Notes under the pieces: generated by a model | What the model saw: only the letters and a program-made list of their open reading frames with translations | Told to the model about the DNA's origin: nothing | Databases searched by the model: none | Position numbers and translations under genes: made by a program | Shown: piece by piece, positions 27,061 to 35,739 of the stretch | How positions within the stretch are numbered: position 1 is the first letter of the stretch | Layout of the letters: each line of letters starts with the position of its first letter | NCBI GenBank assembly: GCA_030532125.1 | Contig: JAUNLU010000001.1 | Location: forward strand, 673,332 to 737,331 | From: Trueperella sp. | Lineage (GTDB): Bacteria; Actinomycetota; Actinomycetes; Actinomycetales; Actinomycetaceae | Reading direction: 5' to 3' | DNA: 64,000 nucleotides

Positions 27061-28482
27061 TTACGCCTCAGTTTTGTAGGCGTCGAGGTAGCGGCCGAAT
27101 TTCTCCAGGTAGATCCGGACGGAGTCCGTATTCGGTGCTACTGGATCCAGCAGTGGAGGAGTGTATTCCACTGCTTTCCCCAAACCTAGGTACTGCATTC
27201 CAAGGAGAGCAGCGCCTAGCAGTGAGTTTTGTTTTTCGGCACACGGGGTTAGCGTGCGTCCGAGGATATCTGCCGCCATCTGTGTCCAGACCGCGGAGTT
27301 CAAAATACCGCCGGATAGTACGATCATCTCCGGCTCGTCATTAACCCGCATCAGCGCTTGGTAGGCGTGCTTCAAATTGAATAACGCCCCTTCCAGTACC
27401 GCGCCCGACATATGTTCCCAAGTGTGGTGTGGTTTCAAACCAATAAAGCCACCCCGGCGATGATCGCCCCAACCGGGGGAGCGCTCACCGAAGACGAACG
27501 GTAAGAACACCGGGGTATCCATATCCGGAGTTACATTCTTTTCCATTTCCGCATAGGAGATATTTGGTGGCAGATGGTTCTCGCGGTACCAATCCAACAC
27601 CGAAGTGGCACCTGAGGTGGCTGCACCAGATAGCCAGGCATCTTCACCGGGAGTGAGATAGCACCACACTGAGTGGCCCGGATCCAACCGCGGCGAAGGA
27701 GCCGATAGCCGCAGTGCTCCAGAAGTGCCTACCGACATCGTCATGATATTGGGGCGCAGGCCACCTGATCCCACTTGGTTGAGAGCGCCATCCGGTTCGG
27801 CTGGTAGCACTGGAGTCCCGGCGGCGACGCCGAGGCGCTCTGCTCCACGTTCGGTAAGCGGCGCTGAGTAGTCCCATTTGACGACCCGGGGCAGATTAGC
27901 TTCTGAAATAGAGAGGTCATTTAGGTGCCCGGGATCGTATTTCTTGGTAGTGATATCCATTAGCCCTGAGCCGGAAACCATCGATTCACTTGAGACGTAT
28001 TCGCCGGTGAGCCGGTAGAAGATGAACGAGCCTTGCCCCATGATGCGCGATTCCCACAGGCGGTGGCCGCGCGAAGCCAGCAGCTGCAGTTTGAAATAGG
28101 GATAGGAAGCGTTCGGGATGCCACCAGTTAGATTGTAGTAGTGCGAGATGTAGTCCGGATTGGTGCGCGCCCCTTGTGCCAGCGCCGAAGCTCCAGTGTA
28201 ATTCCAGGCATAGCACGGGGTAGTGGGCCAGAATTCGTCGTCACAAAGTAGAACTGAATGCCAGGTGCCCCCGAGCGAAACAACGCTAACTTCCTTATCT
28301 GGGTGAGCAGCTATAAGCTCCCGGGACGACTCGCATAGCGTGTTGTAGACGATATTCGGATCCTGCTCCACAGTATTCATGGGTGGATATGACTTCATAT
28401 TGATTAAGGTCTCGCCAGTTTCCGGCTGATAAAGCATCGCTTTGGCCGATGACGTAGAAGCCTCCAACGCTAGAACATACAT
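27061..28482 (-). CDS. gntK: Gluconokinase, FGGY carbohydrate kinase family
   Basis: Phosphorylates D-gluconate to 6-phosphogluconate with ATP. The 473-residue protein starts YVLALEASTSSAKAMLY, a phosphate-1-type ATPase motif, and has the C-terminal half with GERSPGWGDHRRGGFIGL and the adenosine motif VLSGGILNSAVWTQMAADILG. ATG 28482 is supported by GGGAGGAAGC immediately upstream; longer in-frame extensions to 28725 lie in the regulatory region. It is the first gene of the operon, 121 nt before gntP. Xylulokinase or glycerol kinase paralogues share the fold; gntP and gnd make gluconate most likely. Confidence 0.92.
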   Translation of the reverse strand: MYVLALEASTSSAKAMLYQPETGETLINMKSYPPMNTVEQDPNIVYNTLCESSRELIAAHPDKEVSVVSLGGTWHSVLLCDDEFWPTTPCYAWNYTGASALAQGARTNPDYISHYYNLTGGIPNASYPYFKLQLLASRGHRLWESRIMGQGSFIFYRLTGEYVSSESMVSGSGLMDITTKKYDPGHLNDLSISEANLPRVVKWDYSAPLTERGAERLGVAAGTPVLPAEPDGALNQVGSGGLRPNIMTMSVGTSGALRLSAPSPRLDPGHSVWCYLTPGEDAWLSGAATSGATSVLDWYRENHLPPNISYAEMEKNVTPDMDTPVFLPFVFGERSPGWGDHRRGGFIGLKPHHTWEHMSGAVLEGALFNLKHAYQALMRVNDEPEMIVLSGGILNSAVWTQMAADILGRTLTPCAEKQNSLLGAALLGMQYLGLGKAVEYTPPLLDPVAPNTDSVRIYLEKFGRYLDAYKTEA

Positions 28483-28829
28483 AGCTTCCTCCCTGAGCCG
28501 TGTCCTGTGCCCCGCCTGGAACTGGTGAGAGTTTTTCCCCAGGTAGAACAATTGGCGATACTGTGATGCTATCGCAGCGTGAGTTAGATCTCGCCAAACT
28601 CTAGGTAAAGAAGCTAGTAACTTTTTCCGCTGCGTGCAAATTGAGTGACGACTTATTTTAATGAGTGGCAAATCAATCGGGTTTAGTGCGCTGAACAGCG
28701 CAAACATCTGTTGTTTTTGCGACATCTGCCTCCAGTTCTGTTGGCAAAATCAGGCTCTGTGACCCGGTTCCGAGGTGCAATACAAACCCGTGCGCAGAGA
28801 TAGCGCGTAGAGATAGTAGGGTGGGCAGT
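28483..28829. promoter_or_regulatory. Divergent intergenic region of the gluconate operon and nudC, with operator-like repeats
   Basis: No gene is seen in these 347 bases. CTGTGAT (28561-28567) and ATCGCAG (28571-28577) form an inverted repeat with one mismatch and a 3-nt spacer. TTGGCGA (28552-28558) and TCGCCAA (28591-28597) form a wider one around it. A weak minus-strand promoter candidate, TTGCAC-N17-TAGCTT (28611-28639), lies upstream, so the repeats would be in the leader where a repressor could act. No regulator gene is adjacent. Confidence 0.4.
28817..28822 (+). promoter_or_regulatory. -10 box of a probable leaderless promoter (nudC)
   Basis: TAGGGT followed by 7 nt and ATG 28830. 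No Shine-Dalgarno sequence; the -35 region is not clear. Confidence 0.45.
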
Positions 28830-29726
28830 ATGTATGGGGAGCTTTCGCTAGCACGGTATCAGGCCGATAGAAACGCGATATTACGGGAAGACGCCGTTGA
28901 ATTATCGAAAATACTAGCCAGCCCGGCTGCGAAATTCCTCCTGGCCACGCACAACTCGGTACCGGTTGCTGACGCCGGTTTAGTGCTCTGGGATCGGGAT
29001 CAAGTAGCGCAGTTCTTCCCGATTGACTCCGCAAAATACTTAGGAATGTATGGCGCAAACCATTATTTCGCGATTGACGCCTCGCCGATATTGACTGCGG
29101 TGCCGGCCCCACTGGCACACCTGAACTTCAAACTACTGCGCAAAGCCGCCCCGCACCTCAATGATCTAGAAACCGGCCTGGCCACTACGGCAGTAGCCTT
29201 AGTTAATTGGCTGAATACGGTGCGATTTTGTGCCCAATGCGGTACCCCGACTCGCGAACAGCTCTCCGGGTGGATGCAAGTATGTGAGCGCGGGCACCAG
29301 ATTTTCCCGCGGATAGATCCCGCCGTGATAATGGCCGTATTTGACGGTGACAACCGGATACTATTGGCGCGCAATGACGCCTGGCCCGCGCGGCGGATCT
29401 CAGTACTGGCCGGATATGTGGAAGCTGGTGAAGGCTTGGAGGCCGCGGTGCGCCGAGAAGTCATGGAAGAAGTGGGAATTGTAGTAGACCAGGTGGAGTA
29501 TCAGAGTTCCCAATCTTGGCCGTTGCCGCGCTCGCTGATGATGGAATTCTTTGCCTGGACCCGCGACCCACATCCCGAAATAAAAGTGGACGGTGTGGAA
29601 ATCGGATACGCAAAATTCTTCAGTAAGGAAGAATTACTAGCGGCATCCCGCAGCGGCGAATTGCTGCTGCCCGGCAAGGCTTCGGCAGCGCGGGCATTGA
29701 TTGACGCTTGGCTAGCTGCGGAATGA
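28830..29726 (+). CDS. nudC: NAD(+) diphosphatase (NADH pyrophosphatase)
   Basis: Nudix enzyme that hydrolyses NAD(H) and removes NAD caps from RNA 5' ends. The 298-residue protein has the N-terminal domain, a zinc ribbon RFCAQCGTPT...VCERGH in which the usual fourth Cys appears to be His, the Nudix box GYVEAGEGLEAAVRREVMEEVGI (G-x5-E-x7-REUxEExGU, split here by spacing) at about residues 193-215, and the NudC-specific SQSWPLPRSLM just after it. ATG 28830 is preferred over GTG 28821 because a TAGGGT box lies 7 nt before it. It is divergent from the gluconate operon. Confidence 0.93.
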   Translation: MYGELSLARYQADRNAILREDAVELSKILASPAAKFLLATHNSVPVADAGLVLWDRDQVAQFFPIDSAKYLGMYGANHYFAIDASPILTAVPAPLAHLNFKLLRKAAPHLNDLETGLATTAVALVNWLNTVRFCAQCGTPTREQLSGWMQVCERGHQIFPRIDPAVIMAVFDGDNRILLARNDAWPARRISVLAGYVEAGEGLEAAVRREVMEEVGIVVDQVEYQSSQSWPLPRSLMMEFFAWTRDPHPEIKVDGVEIGYAKFFSKEELLAASRSGELLLPGKASAARALIDAWLAAE

Positions 29727-29806
29727 CGCCGAGTTCCCCGGAAGATGCGGAACCGCAGGGACACAAACTCGTGCCCCCAAAGCACTAGAAAGAACTGGAG
29801 AGTTTA

Positions 29807-31807
29807 TTGAGCGCAGCGGAGCGAAGTGCCACCGAGCTACTTAGTGACCTGGACGCCCAGCAACGCGAAGTTGCCACCGCAGTCCACGGTCCAGTTTGTG
29901 TGCGCGCTGGGGCTGGCACAGGAAAAACCCGCGCGATCACTTATCGCATTGCCTATGCGGTAAAAACCGGTGCGCACAATCCGCGGCAGATTTTGGCGGT
30001 AACTTTCACTGCCCGCGCCGCCGGGGAGATGCGCTCGCGACTGCGTGACCTAGGGGTAGCGCAAGTACAAGCGCGCACTTTCCACTCCGCTGCTCTGCGC
30101 CAGTTGCGCTATTTTTGGCCGCAGGTAATCGGGGGACCAGTACCTGAAATCAAAGAAACGAAGCGAGGGTTAATCGCCCAAGCTGCTACCCAACTGGGAA
30201 TGGAAACTGACCCCGTCACTATCCGCGATCTGCAAAACGAAGTGGAGTGGGCGAAAGTCTCGCTTATAACCGCCGCGGATTACCCGAAACGCGCTGTCGA
30301 ATCAGGCCGCGACGCAGTGGGAAACTATAGTCATCAAGAAGTAGCGCAACTTTTGCAAGCCTATGAAGAAGTGAAATCTGAGCGCGGCGTCATTGATTTT
30401 GAGGACGTCATCCTAATTTTAATTGGTATCTTCGTGCAGTATCCGAATCTTTTGGGTGAGGTGCGCCGCCAGTATCGCTATTTTGTGGTGGACGAATACC
30501 AGGACGTTTCGCCAATGCAGCACCGGCTACTGCAGCTTTGGCTAGGGGACCGGCGCGAGCTATGTGTAGTAGGCGACGTAGCGCAAACTATTTACTCTTT
30601 TGCTGGCGCTCAAGCGGACTATCTGATTAATTTTGCCAAACAGTTCTCCGGTGCTAAAGAAGTTGCGCTGATAACCGACTATCGCTCTACGGGGCCAATT
30701 GTGCAGTTAGCCAATGAGCTCGTGGCAGAGGAATTGCCTGGAGCAGTGCGCTTACAAGCCGTGCAGTCGGATGGCGATCCAGTCAGTTTTGACTGCTATG
30801 CCGATGACGCCACTCAAGCGAGCGAAATTGCCGGCAAAATTTTGACGCTGCGCAAACAAGGAGAGCAGCTTTCCAATATGGCGATTTTGTATCGCACTCG
30901 ATCGCAATCTGCCGAGTTTGAAAATGCCCTGGCGCAGGCGGGTATTCCGTTCTTGGTGCAGGGCGGCGAACGCTTTTTTGCGCGCCGCGAAGTGAAAGAA
31001 GCCATGGTGACATTGCGGGCGTTGGCGCGCAGCGGGCCGGTTGGAGAGCTTCCGGAACTAGTGGACGGCGTGCTGTACACGATGGGTTGGCGGGAACACC
31101 CGCCGTCGGCGCAGGGGGCAGCGCGGGAACGCTGGGATTCTTGGGAAACGATTCGCGCGCTCGCAGCCGAACTGTGGGAGACCAGGCGAGCTACTGCTGG
31201 CGATTTCATTGCCGAGCTGGAGACGCGGGCAGAACACCAATACGAACCCACCCAAGAAGCCGTAACGCTCTCCACTTTGCACGCTGCTAAGGGCTTAGAG
31301 TGGGGCACAGTGTTCCTAGCTGGGATGAGTGAAGGGCTGTTGCCGATTTCTTTGGCGCGCGGGGAGGCACTGGCAGAAGAGAAGCGGTTGCTCTATGTGG
31401 GAGTGACGCGCGCGGGGGCACAGCTATTTGTGTCTTATGCCAAAGGGAATGCTGGGCGCGGAGAGCGGAAAGTTTCCCGGTTCCTTGCCGATTTATGGCC
31501 GAAAGAAGAATCGCGGGCGACGGCGTCGCGCCGGCGTTCTCGTGCCAAAGCAAAAGAGCTGGTTACGGAGCACCCAGAGGCGGTGCCACTATTTGCAGAG
31601 CTGAAAGCCTGGCGAGCCGCTAAAGCTGCCCAGCTCGGCAAACCGGCATATAACGTGATACATGATGTCACTTTGCAAGAAATTGCTATCCGCCGCCCGC
31701 AGGATCTGGCGGAGCTGGGGCAAATCCGTGGTATCGGTGCCCACAAACTAACTAACTATGGGCTAGATATTTTGGCGATAGTGGCTGAGCGTCCGTTTGG
31801 TGGCTAA
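29807..31807 (+). CDS. uvrD2: ATP-dependent 3'-5' DNA helicase, UvrD2 type
   Basis: Superfamily 1 helicase for DNA repair. The 666-residue protein has the Walker A GAGTGKT (residues 35-41), the Walker B VVDEYQDVSPMQ, QTIYSFAGA, and motif VI near YVGVTRA. The C-terminus (about residues 590-660, ending RGIGAHKLTNYGLDILAIV) is an HRDC domain, the mark of the mycobacterial UvrD2 type. I do not see the four-Cys motif that precedes HRDC in Mycobacterium UvrD2. The TTG start has GGAGAG upstream. It overlaps the convergent ThiF-like gene by 4 nt, a neighbour it also has in Mycobacterium. Confidence 0.92.
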   Translation: MSAAERSATELLSDLDAQQREVATAVHGPVCVRAGAGTGKTRAITYRIAYAVKTGAHNPRQILAVTFTARAAGEMRSRLRDLGVAQVQARTFHSAALRQLRYFWPQVIGGPVPEIKETKRGLIAQAATQLGMETDPVTIRDLQNEVEWAKVSLITAADYPKRAVESGRDAVGNYSHQEVAQLLQAYEEVKSERGVIDFEDVILILIGIFVQYPNLLGEVRRQYRYFVVDEYQDVSPMQHRLLQLWLGDRRELCVVGDVAQTIYSFAGAQADYLINFAKQFSGAKEVALITDYRSTGPIVQLANELVAEELPGAVRLQAVQSDGDPVSFDCYADDATQASEIAGKILTLRKQGEQLSNMAILYRTRSQSAEFENALAQAGIPFLVQGGERFFARREVKEAMVTLRALARSGPVGELPELVDGVLYTMGWREHPPSAQGAARERWDSWETIRALAAELWETRRATAGDFIAELETRAEHQYEPTQEAVTLSTLHAAKGLEWGTVFLAGMSEGLLPISLARGEALAEEKRLLYVGVTRAGAQLFVSYAKGNAGRGERKVSRFLADLWPKEESRATASRRRSRAKAKELVTEHPEAVPLFAELKAWRAAKAAQLGKPAYNVIHDVTLQEIAIRRPQDLAELGQIRGIGAHKLTNYGLDILAIVAERPFGG

Positions 31808-32817
31808 ACCGGCTGGCAAGATGGGTGAATAGGTAGATGCGCTAGGTCGTCACACCCGCAGTCGGGATGCGGTTGCAACTCAATTAGCTGGGGCTGCCCG
31901 GGTGCGGGCGGAATACGCCACATGGCATTGGTTAATGAGCTAGGCGCCTCGTCCAAGATATTCACTATTTCGCGCACAGCTAGGGCAGTTGCTAACCCCA
32001 AACCGGTGGCTTCCGCCATCGCTGGCACAGCTACACTGGCTTGCAGTGCCAATCGGTTCCAAGCGGGGTCAGCGTCGCAGCGATAGAGATACAAACACCG
32101 CCCACACAATCCAGTTTGTGGAGTCAGCAGCGGGCCCACATAGATATCTACTTCTTCGACCCATGCTAAGAAAACTGGCGTGCCATGTGACAAGTATTCA
32201 CCCACCAAAATTGGGTCTACGGTGTGGGAACCAGTGAGTACTACTAGATCAGGTGCGGCAGTTGCTGCCGTAATACTGCGCCGATCAGCTAGCTTCCGGT
32301 GCGAATCTGCCGGCACAAAGTTCTGTAGTACCTGGTGGAAAACGCTGGCGCGCTCCAGCCCTAATCCATCTACCCGCAATGCTGGGTGATCGGCAGTTCC
32401 TACGGCAGCGCGGTCGGTAGTGGTTATCCGCCCCACTCCAGCATTGGCCAGCCCCAAGCCGATTCCAGCTCCGAGCTGATCGGCGTAATGCAGGGCCACG
32501 TGTTTTTGCCCGCGGCTGTGTTCCTGATGGTGTAATCGCCAATGTGGTCCCGAGTCGAGTGCACTGCCGGTGCGTTCATCCAGCACACCAGTGCGTTGCA
32601 GTAAGGTCACAATCTGGTTGGCGCGTTCTAGGGTGACGCCGAGTTGTTGTGCCCGGTAGTGATATTCCACTGTAGTGGTGGTGCGGGTGAGTGCATCGAT
32701 TAGCCGCAGTTCAGCAGTGGTGAAATCAGCTAGGGCTATTCCAGTGCGGGGGTCAAGCCCGATCTGGGCGCGGTCTACTTCCGTCCAGTAAAAGCCCAGC
32801 CCATTGCTGATTTGCAT
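31804..32817 (-). CDS. ThiF/E1-like Rossmann protein of unknown function
   Basis: A 337-residue protein resembling the ThiF/E1 adenylating-enzyme superfamily, as found next to uvrD2 in many actinobacteria. The N-terminal part looks like a winged-helix or leader-binding region (TAELRLIDALTRTTTTVEYHYRA). A nucleotide-binding-like loop, DQLGAGIGLGLANAGVGRITTTD, begins near residue 110. CGRC near residue 238 and CGCD near the C-terminus form a CxxC plus CxC pair that could bind zinc as in E1 enzymes. No adenylation Arg/Lys can be assigned with certainty. Substrate and partner are unknown. It has no nearby ubiquitin-like or sulfur-carrier gene. Confidence 0.72.
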   Translation of the reverse strand: MQISNGLGFYWTEVDRAQIGLDPRTGIALADFTTAELRLIDALTRTTTTVEYHYRAQQLGVTLERANQIVTLLQRTGVLDERTGSALDSGPHWRLHHQEHSRGQKHVALHYADQLGAGIGLGLANAGVGRITTTDRAAVGTADHPALRVDGLGLERASVFHQVLQNFVPADSHRKLADRRSITAATAAPDLVVLTGSHTVDPILVGEYLSHGTPVFLAWVEEVDIYVGPLLTPQTGLCGRCLYLYRCDADPAWNRLALQASVAVPAMAEATGLGLATALAVREIVNILDEAPSSLTNAMWRIPPAPGQPQLIELQPHPDCGCDDLAHLPIHPSCQPV

Positions 32818-32889
32818 AGTTATCCTCCGGCTGCTGGTTTGTTCAGGTGTGCCAGCAGCTTAAGGGAGGTCTGGCGGTGAGTAGCGAAA

Positions 32890-32909
32890 GAATCCACAGC
32901 TGTGGATTC
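32890..32909. repeat. Perfect 20-bp palindrome
   Basis: GAATCCACAGCTGTGGATTC reads the same on both strands. It lies in the 150-bp gap between the zincin gene stop and the ThiF-like start, 73 nt upstream of the latter. There is no adjoining T-run, so a protein-binding site or mRNA-stabilising hairpin is as likely as a terminator. Confidence 0.85.
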
Positions 32910-32967
32910 TCCAGGCGTGCGGCAGCGAAAATGGCTAGCTGGCCAGGGGGAGGTGGCTCTGGAGCTG

Positions 32968-34419
32968 CTAGTCGGTATTTTCGCCGGTGTTTGGGCCGCC
33001 AGCGTCGTCTTCTTCGCCAAACTTGGGCTCATGCGGAGCGGAAGCGCCAGTGTCGCCAGCGAAAAGATCTTCCAGGAAGGAGTCCAATTCAGATTCAATT
33101 TCTGCGGGGTTGGCAGTAAAGAAATCTTCTGGATTAGCCAAAACTTCTGGGGTGGGAAGCAGATCTGGGTGCGACCACAGGTGGTCCCGCTGGGTAATAT
33201 CCAGTTTGCGATTAGCCAATTGCCAGAAAGCCACTGATTCGCGCATCATCCGCGGCGCTAGCGGTACCCCCATTTGGGCTTGCCAGACGTGGCGCGCCGG
33301 ATTGTCAGTAGCGTAGCGGCGGGCAAACATTTCGCGCAATGCCACCGCATTTGGCAGATGTGGAGCCACGGCACATGCGGAAACTTCGCTGACCCAGCCC
33401 TCAATTAGCGAGAGCAAATGTTCGAGCCGGGCAATTGCGTCTTGCTGTGGCTGCGTCAGTTCCAGTGCAAATACATCCGAGAGATCAATTTCGGTGATCT
33501 CGTTGGGGTTGGCGAAATTCATATTCCGCACTTGTTCCTCAATGGCATCAGTATTGATGTCGATGCCGCGGGCAAACTCTGCCACTGTGTCCAGTAGCCG
33601 TGGGCGCAGCCACGGCACACGCGTATAAAGCCGCGCCGCTGCTACTTCCCGCACTGCCACGTAGGCGAGTACCTCTGATTCTGGAACTTCCAAGCCGGCG
33701 CTGAAATCTGCGATATTTGCAGGCACTAGTGCTGCCGAGGACCCTTCTAAGAATGGAATTCCAGTGTCAGTAGAGCCGAAGGAACCGACGGCGAGCTCAG
33801 CCAGCGCACCCCCATATTGCATGCCCAACAGTGCGGCCAGCATTTTTTCAATCATTGCTTCGGCACCACCACCCGGTATGCCAATGCCACCAGGTAGCTG
33901 GACAAAGCCGGTTAGTTGCTCCGGAAGTTCTCCAATATGTTCTGCCACTGCTTCTTTGAACGCGCGAGAGATATTCGCACCCAGCGGCTCAAATAGCCTG
34001 CGGAAAGTGGGCAGGGCATGTGCCACCCAATCCAGCCGCGTCCACGCCATATTAGGCCCGGTAGTGGGGTCAATTTCGGAAGCGGCGTCCAACCATAGCG
34101 AGGCCGTACTCAGGGCTTGGCGAGCGGCGTCACCTGCGGCTCCGGTGAGGCGATCTAGGTGGCGCGATGCAATGGTGTCCCGAGCGACTTTTTCCGCAAT
34201 TTTCCAATTAACCGGGCCCTCGCCAGATGCCCCCAACAGCTGCTGGATCTGACCAGTTATTAGCTGCATATTTTCCGGCGTCAGCATACCCTGGAGCTGC
34301 GCTTCGGGATTGATGCCCTGCGCATTCAAAGCAGCGATAACTTCTTCTGCGGCTTGCGGCCCTAAAATGGCGCGCAACATCTCCTGCCAGTTGTTGTGGT
34401 CCTCGCTCGGATTACTCAT
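32968..34419 (-). CDS. Zincin-like metallopeptidase-family protein (DUF2342)
   Basis: A 483-residue protein of the actinobacterial zinc-dependent metallopeptidase-like family found beside uvrD2. Recognisable landmarks are the helical N-terminus, AEMIEKMLAALLGMQYGGAL-like text near the middle, REVAAARLYTRVPWLRPRL, and EGWVSEVSACAVAPHLP. In what I remember of the family, the RExxHxRL position carries a His metal ligand; here it reads REVAAARLY, so catalytic metal binding is doubtful. The acidic, Gly/Asp-rich C-terminus looks disordered. ATG 34419 has a strong ribosome site (GAGGAGGAAC). It is divergent from the PDZ/Lon-like gene 60 nt away. Confidence 0.8.
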   Translation of the reverse strand: MSNPSEDHNNWQEMLRAILGPQAAEEVIAALNAQGINPEAQLQGMLTPENMQLITGQIQQLLGASGEGPVNWKIAEKVARDTIASRHLDRLTGAAGDAARQALSTASLWLDAASEIDPTTGPNMAWTRLDWVAHALPTFRRLFEPLGANISRAFKEAVAEHIGELPEQLTGFVQLPGGIGIPGGGAEAMIEKMLAALLGMQYGGALAELAVGSFGSTDTGIPFLEGSSAALVPANIADFSAGLEVPESEVLAYVAVREVAAARLYTRVPWLRPRLLDTVAEFARGIDINTDAIEEQVRNMNFANPNEITEIDLSDVFALELTQPQQDAIARLEHLLSLIEGWVSEVSACAVAPHLPNAVALREMFARRYATDNPARHVWQAQMGVPLAPRMMRESVAFWQLANRKLDITQRDHLWSHPDLLPTPEVLANPEDFFTANPAEIESELDSFLEDLFAGDTGASAPHEPKFGEEDDAGGPNTGENTD

Positions 34420-34467
34420 CTGTTCCTCCTCGCCCTCCCTCAAGAGTAATGCGCAACGCAAGCGCGG

Positions 34468-34473
34468 TACAAT
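34468..34473 (+). promoter_or_regulatory. -10 box of a probable leaderless promoter (PDZ/Lon-like gene)
   Basis: TACAAT is followed by 6 nt and ATG 34480. No Shine-Dalgarno sequence; the -35 region is unclear. It lies in the 60-bp gap shared with the divergent zincin gene. Confidence 0.55.
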
Positions 34474-34479
34474 CAAACA

Positions 34480-35721
34480 ATGCGCGCTTGGCGAAATTCT
34501 ACGAAGACGGTTCCCGCTGGTACTGTGCCGCAAAATCCGGCACAGCTGACCGCTGCATCCCCTGAGATACCGCTAGCTGATTCTACTGATGCGCCAGCTG
34601 CTCGCGGTAAACGCCGGCGGCGGCCGGGCAGACGCCGGGCAGCTGCCTCGGTGCTGTTCTCAATATTGCTGGTGGCTGCACTGTTGCTCCCTACCGGTTA
34701 TTTGACGCAAAAATCCGGCCCAGCCATAGACGTAACAAAAGAATTTGAGGGCCAGTCGTTGGTGGAAATTTCGGAGGTGGCGACTTATGACTCCGACACC
34801 GACTTCCTGCTCACCACAGTTTCTGCCACTGGCTCAGCTGACCGAGGCGTATTGGGCGGTACCGCATTTCTGGCCGCAGTAAATCCGGAGATTCAACTGC
34901 TGCCGGTGCGAATGATCTACCCGGCGAATGTCACTTCTCAGCAGGTAAAAGAACAAAATGCGCAGCTGATGGATAATTCACAAAATGTGGCAGATCTGGT
35001 CGCCTTGGAAGCTGCCGGTTTTGCAGTGAGTATGAAAATTACCATCACTGCGGCAGTTAAGGATTCTTCGGCAGCAAAAGTGGTGAAACCAGGAGATATA
35101 ATCACCGGGCTCACCACCCCGGAAAAATCGATCGATATCCAAACTTTTGCGCAGATGTCGCAGGTGCTGAGTGCCACTGCACCGGGAACTGAAATAAAAC
35201 TGCGGGTAGAACGGGATGGCAAAGAGTTGACCTTGCCACTAACCACCCTCCCTTATCAGCCCGATGAGACCGGGTGGACTAGCCCCGGCTCGCTGCTCGG
35301 CGTCTTAGTGAAAGTGGAAGATGTGCAAATACCGGCGCAGGTGAAGTATCTGATTGACGGAATCGGCGGACCCAGTGCGGGCACTATTTTTGCGCTGAGT
35401 ATTTACGACGCCGTCACGCCCGGCTCGCTGGGGGGTTCGGCACGGATTGCCGGCACGGGAGCGATCACGTGGAGTGGGGAAGTGACCCCAATCGGAGGCG
35501 TGGAACACAAAATGCGCGGTGCGGTGCGCGCCGGTGCTACCGACTTCATCGCACCTGCCGCCAACTGCCAGGAAGTAGTGGGGAATGTACCAGCCGGGCT
35601 GACGGTGTGGGCCGTGCGCGACTTCTCCGCGGCGGTGGAAGCTGCCACCGCTATTGGAGCTGGGGATGACGACGCGCGGCTATCGTGCGAAGCGGTGCTG
35701 TCTGCTGGTGAACGCCAGTAA
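34480..35721 (+). CDS. Membrane-anchored PDZ/Lon-like (S16) serine protease
   Basis: A 413-residue protease predicted to act outside the membrane. A basic, disordered N-terminus (RGKRRRRPGRRR) precedes one membrane segment (SVLFSILLVAALLLPTGYL, about residues 61-79). A PDZ domain spans about residues 180-260 (VVKPGDIITGL...TEIKLRVERDGKEL). The C-terminal Lon-type domain has the Ser-Lys dyad: Ser in GGPSAGTIFALSIYD and Lys in PIGGVEHKMRGAVRAGA. Similar proteins lie between the zincin and UPF0182 genes in Mycobacterium. The transcript is probably leaderless. Targets are unknown. Confidence 0.88.
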   Translation: MRAWRNSTKTVPAGTVPQNPAQLTAASPEIPLADSTDAPAARGKRRRRPGRRRAAASVLFSILLVAALLLPTGYLTQKSGPAIDVTKEFEGQSLVEISEVATYDSDTDFLLTTVSATGSADRGVLGGTAFLAAVNPEIQLLPVRMIYPANVTSQQVKEQNAQLMDNSQNVADLVALEAAGFAVSMKITITAAVKDSSAAKVVKPGDIITGLTTPEKSIDIQTFAQMSQVLSATAPGTEIKLRVERDGKELTLPLTTLPYQPDETGWTSPGSLLGVLVKVEDVQIPAQVKYLIDGIGGPSAGTIFALSIYDAVTPGSLGGSARIAGTGAITWSGEVTPIGGVEHKMRGAVRAGATDFIAPAANCQEVVGNVPAGLTVWAVRDFSAAVEAATAIGAGDDDARLSCEAVLSAGERQ

Positions 35722-35739
35722 TCAGGTCAGCAGCAGCGC

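Noticed and set aside
28483..28725. N-terminal extension of gluconokinase to 28725
   Set aside because: The kinase motif begins right after ATG 28482, which has a strong ribosome site; the extension covers operator-like repeats.
32820..33098. 92-residue minus-strand ORF over the end of the zincin gene
   Set aside because: It is out of frame with the zincin-like protein and spans the 20-bp palindrome; no plausible start or composition.
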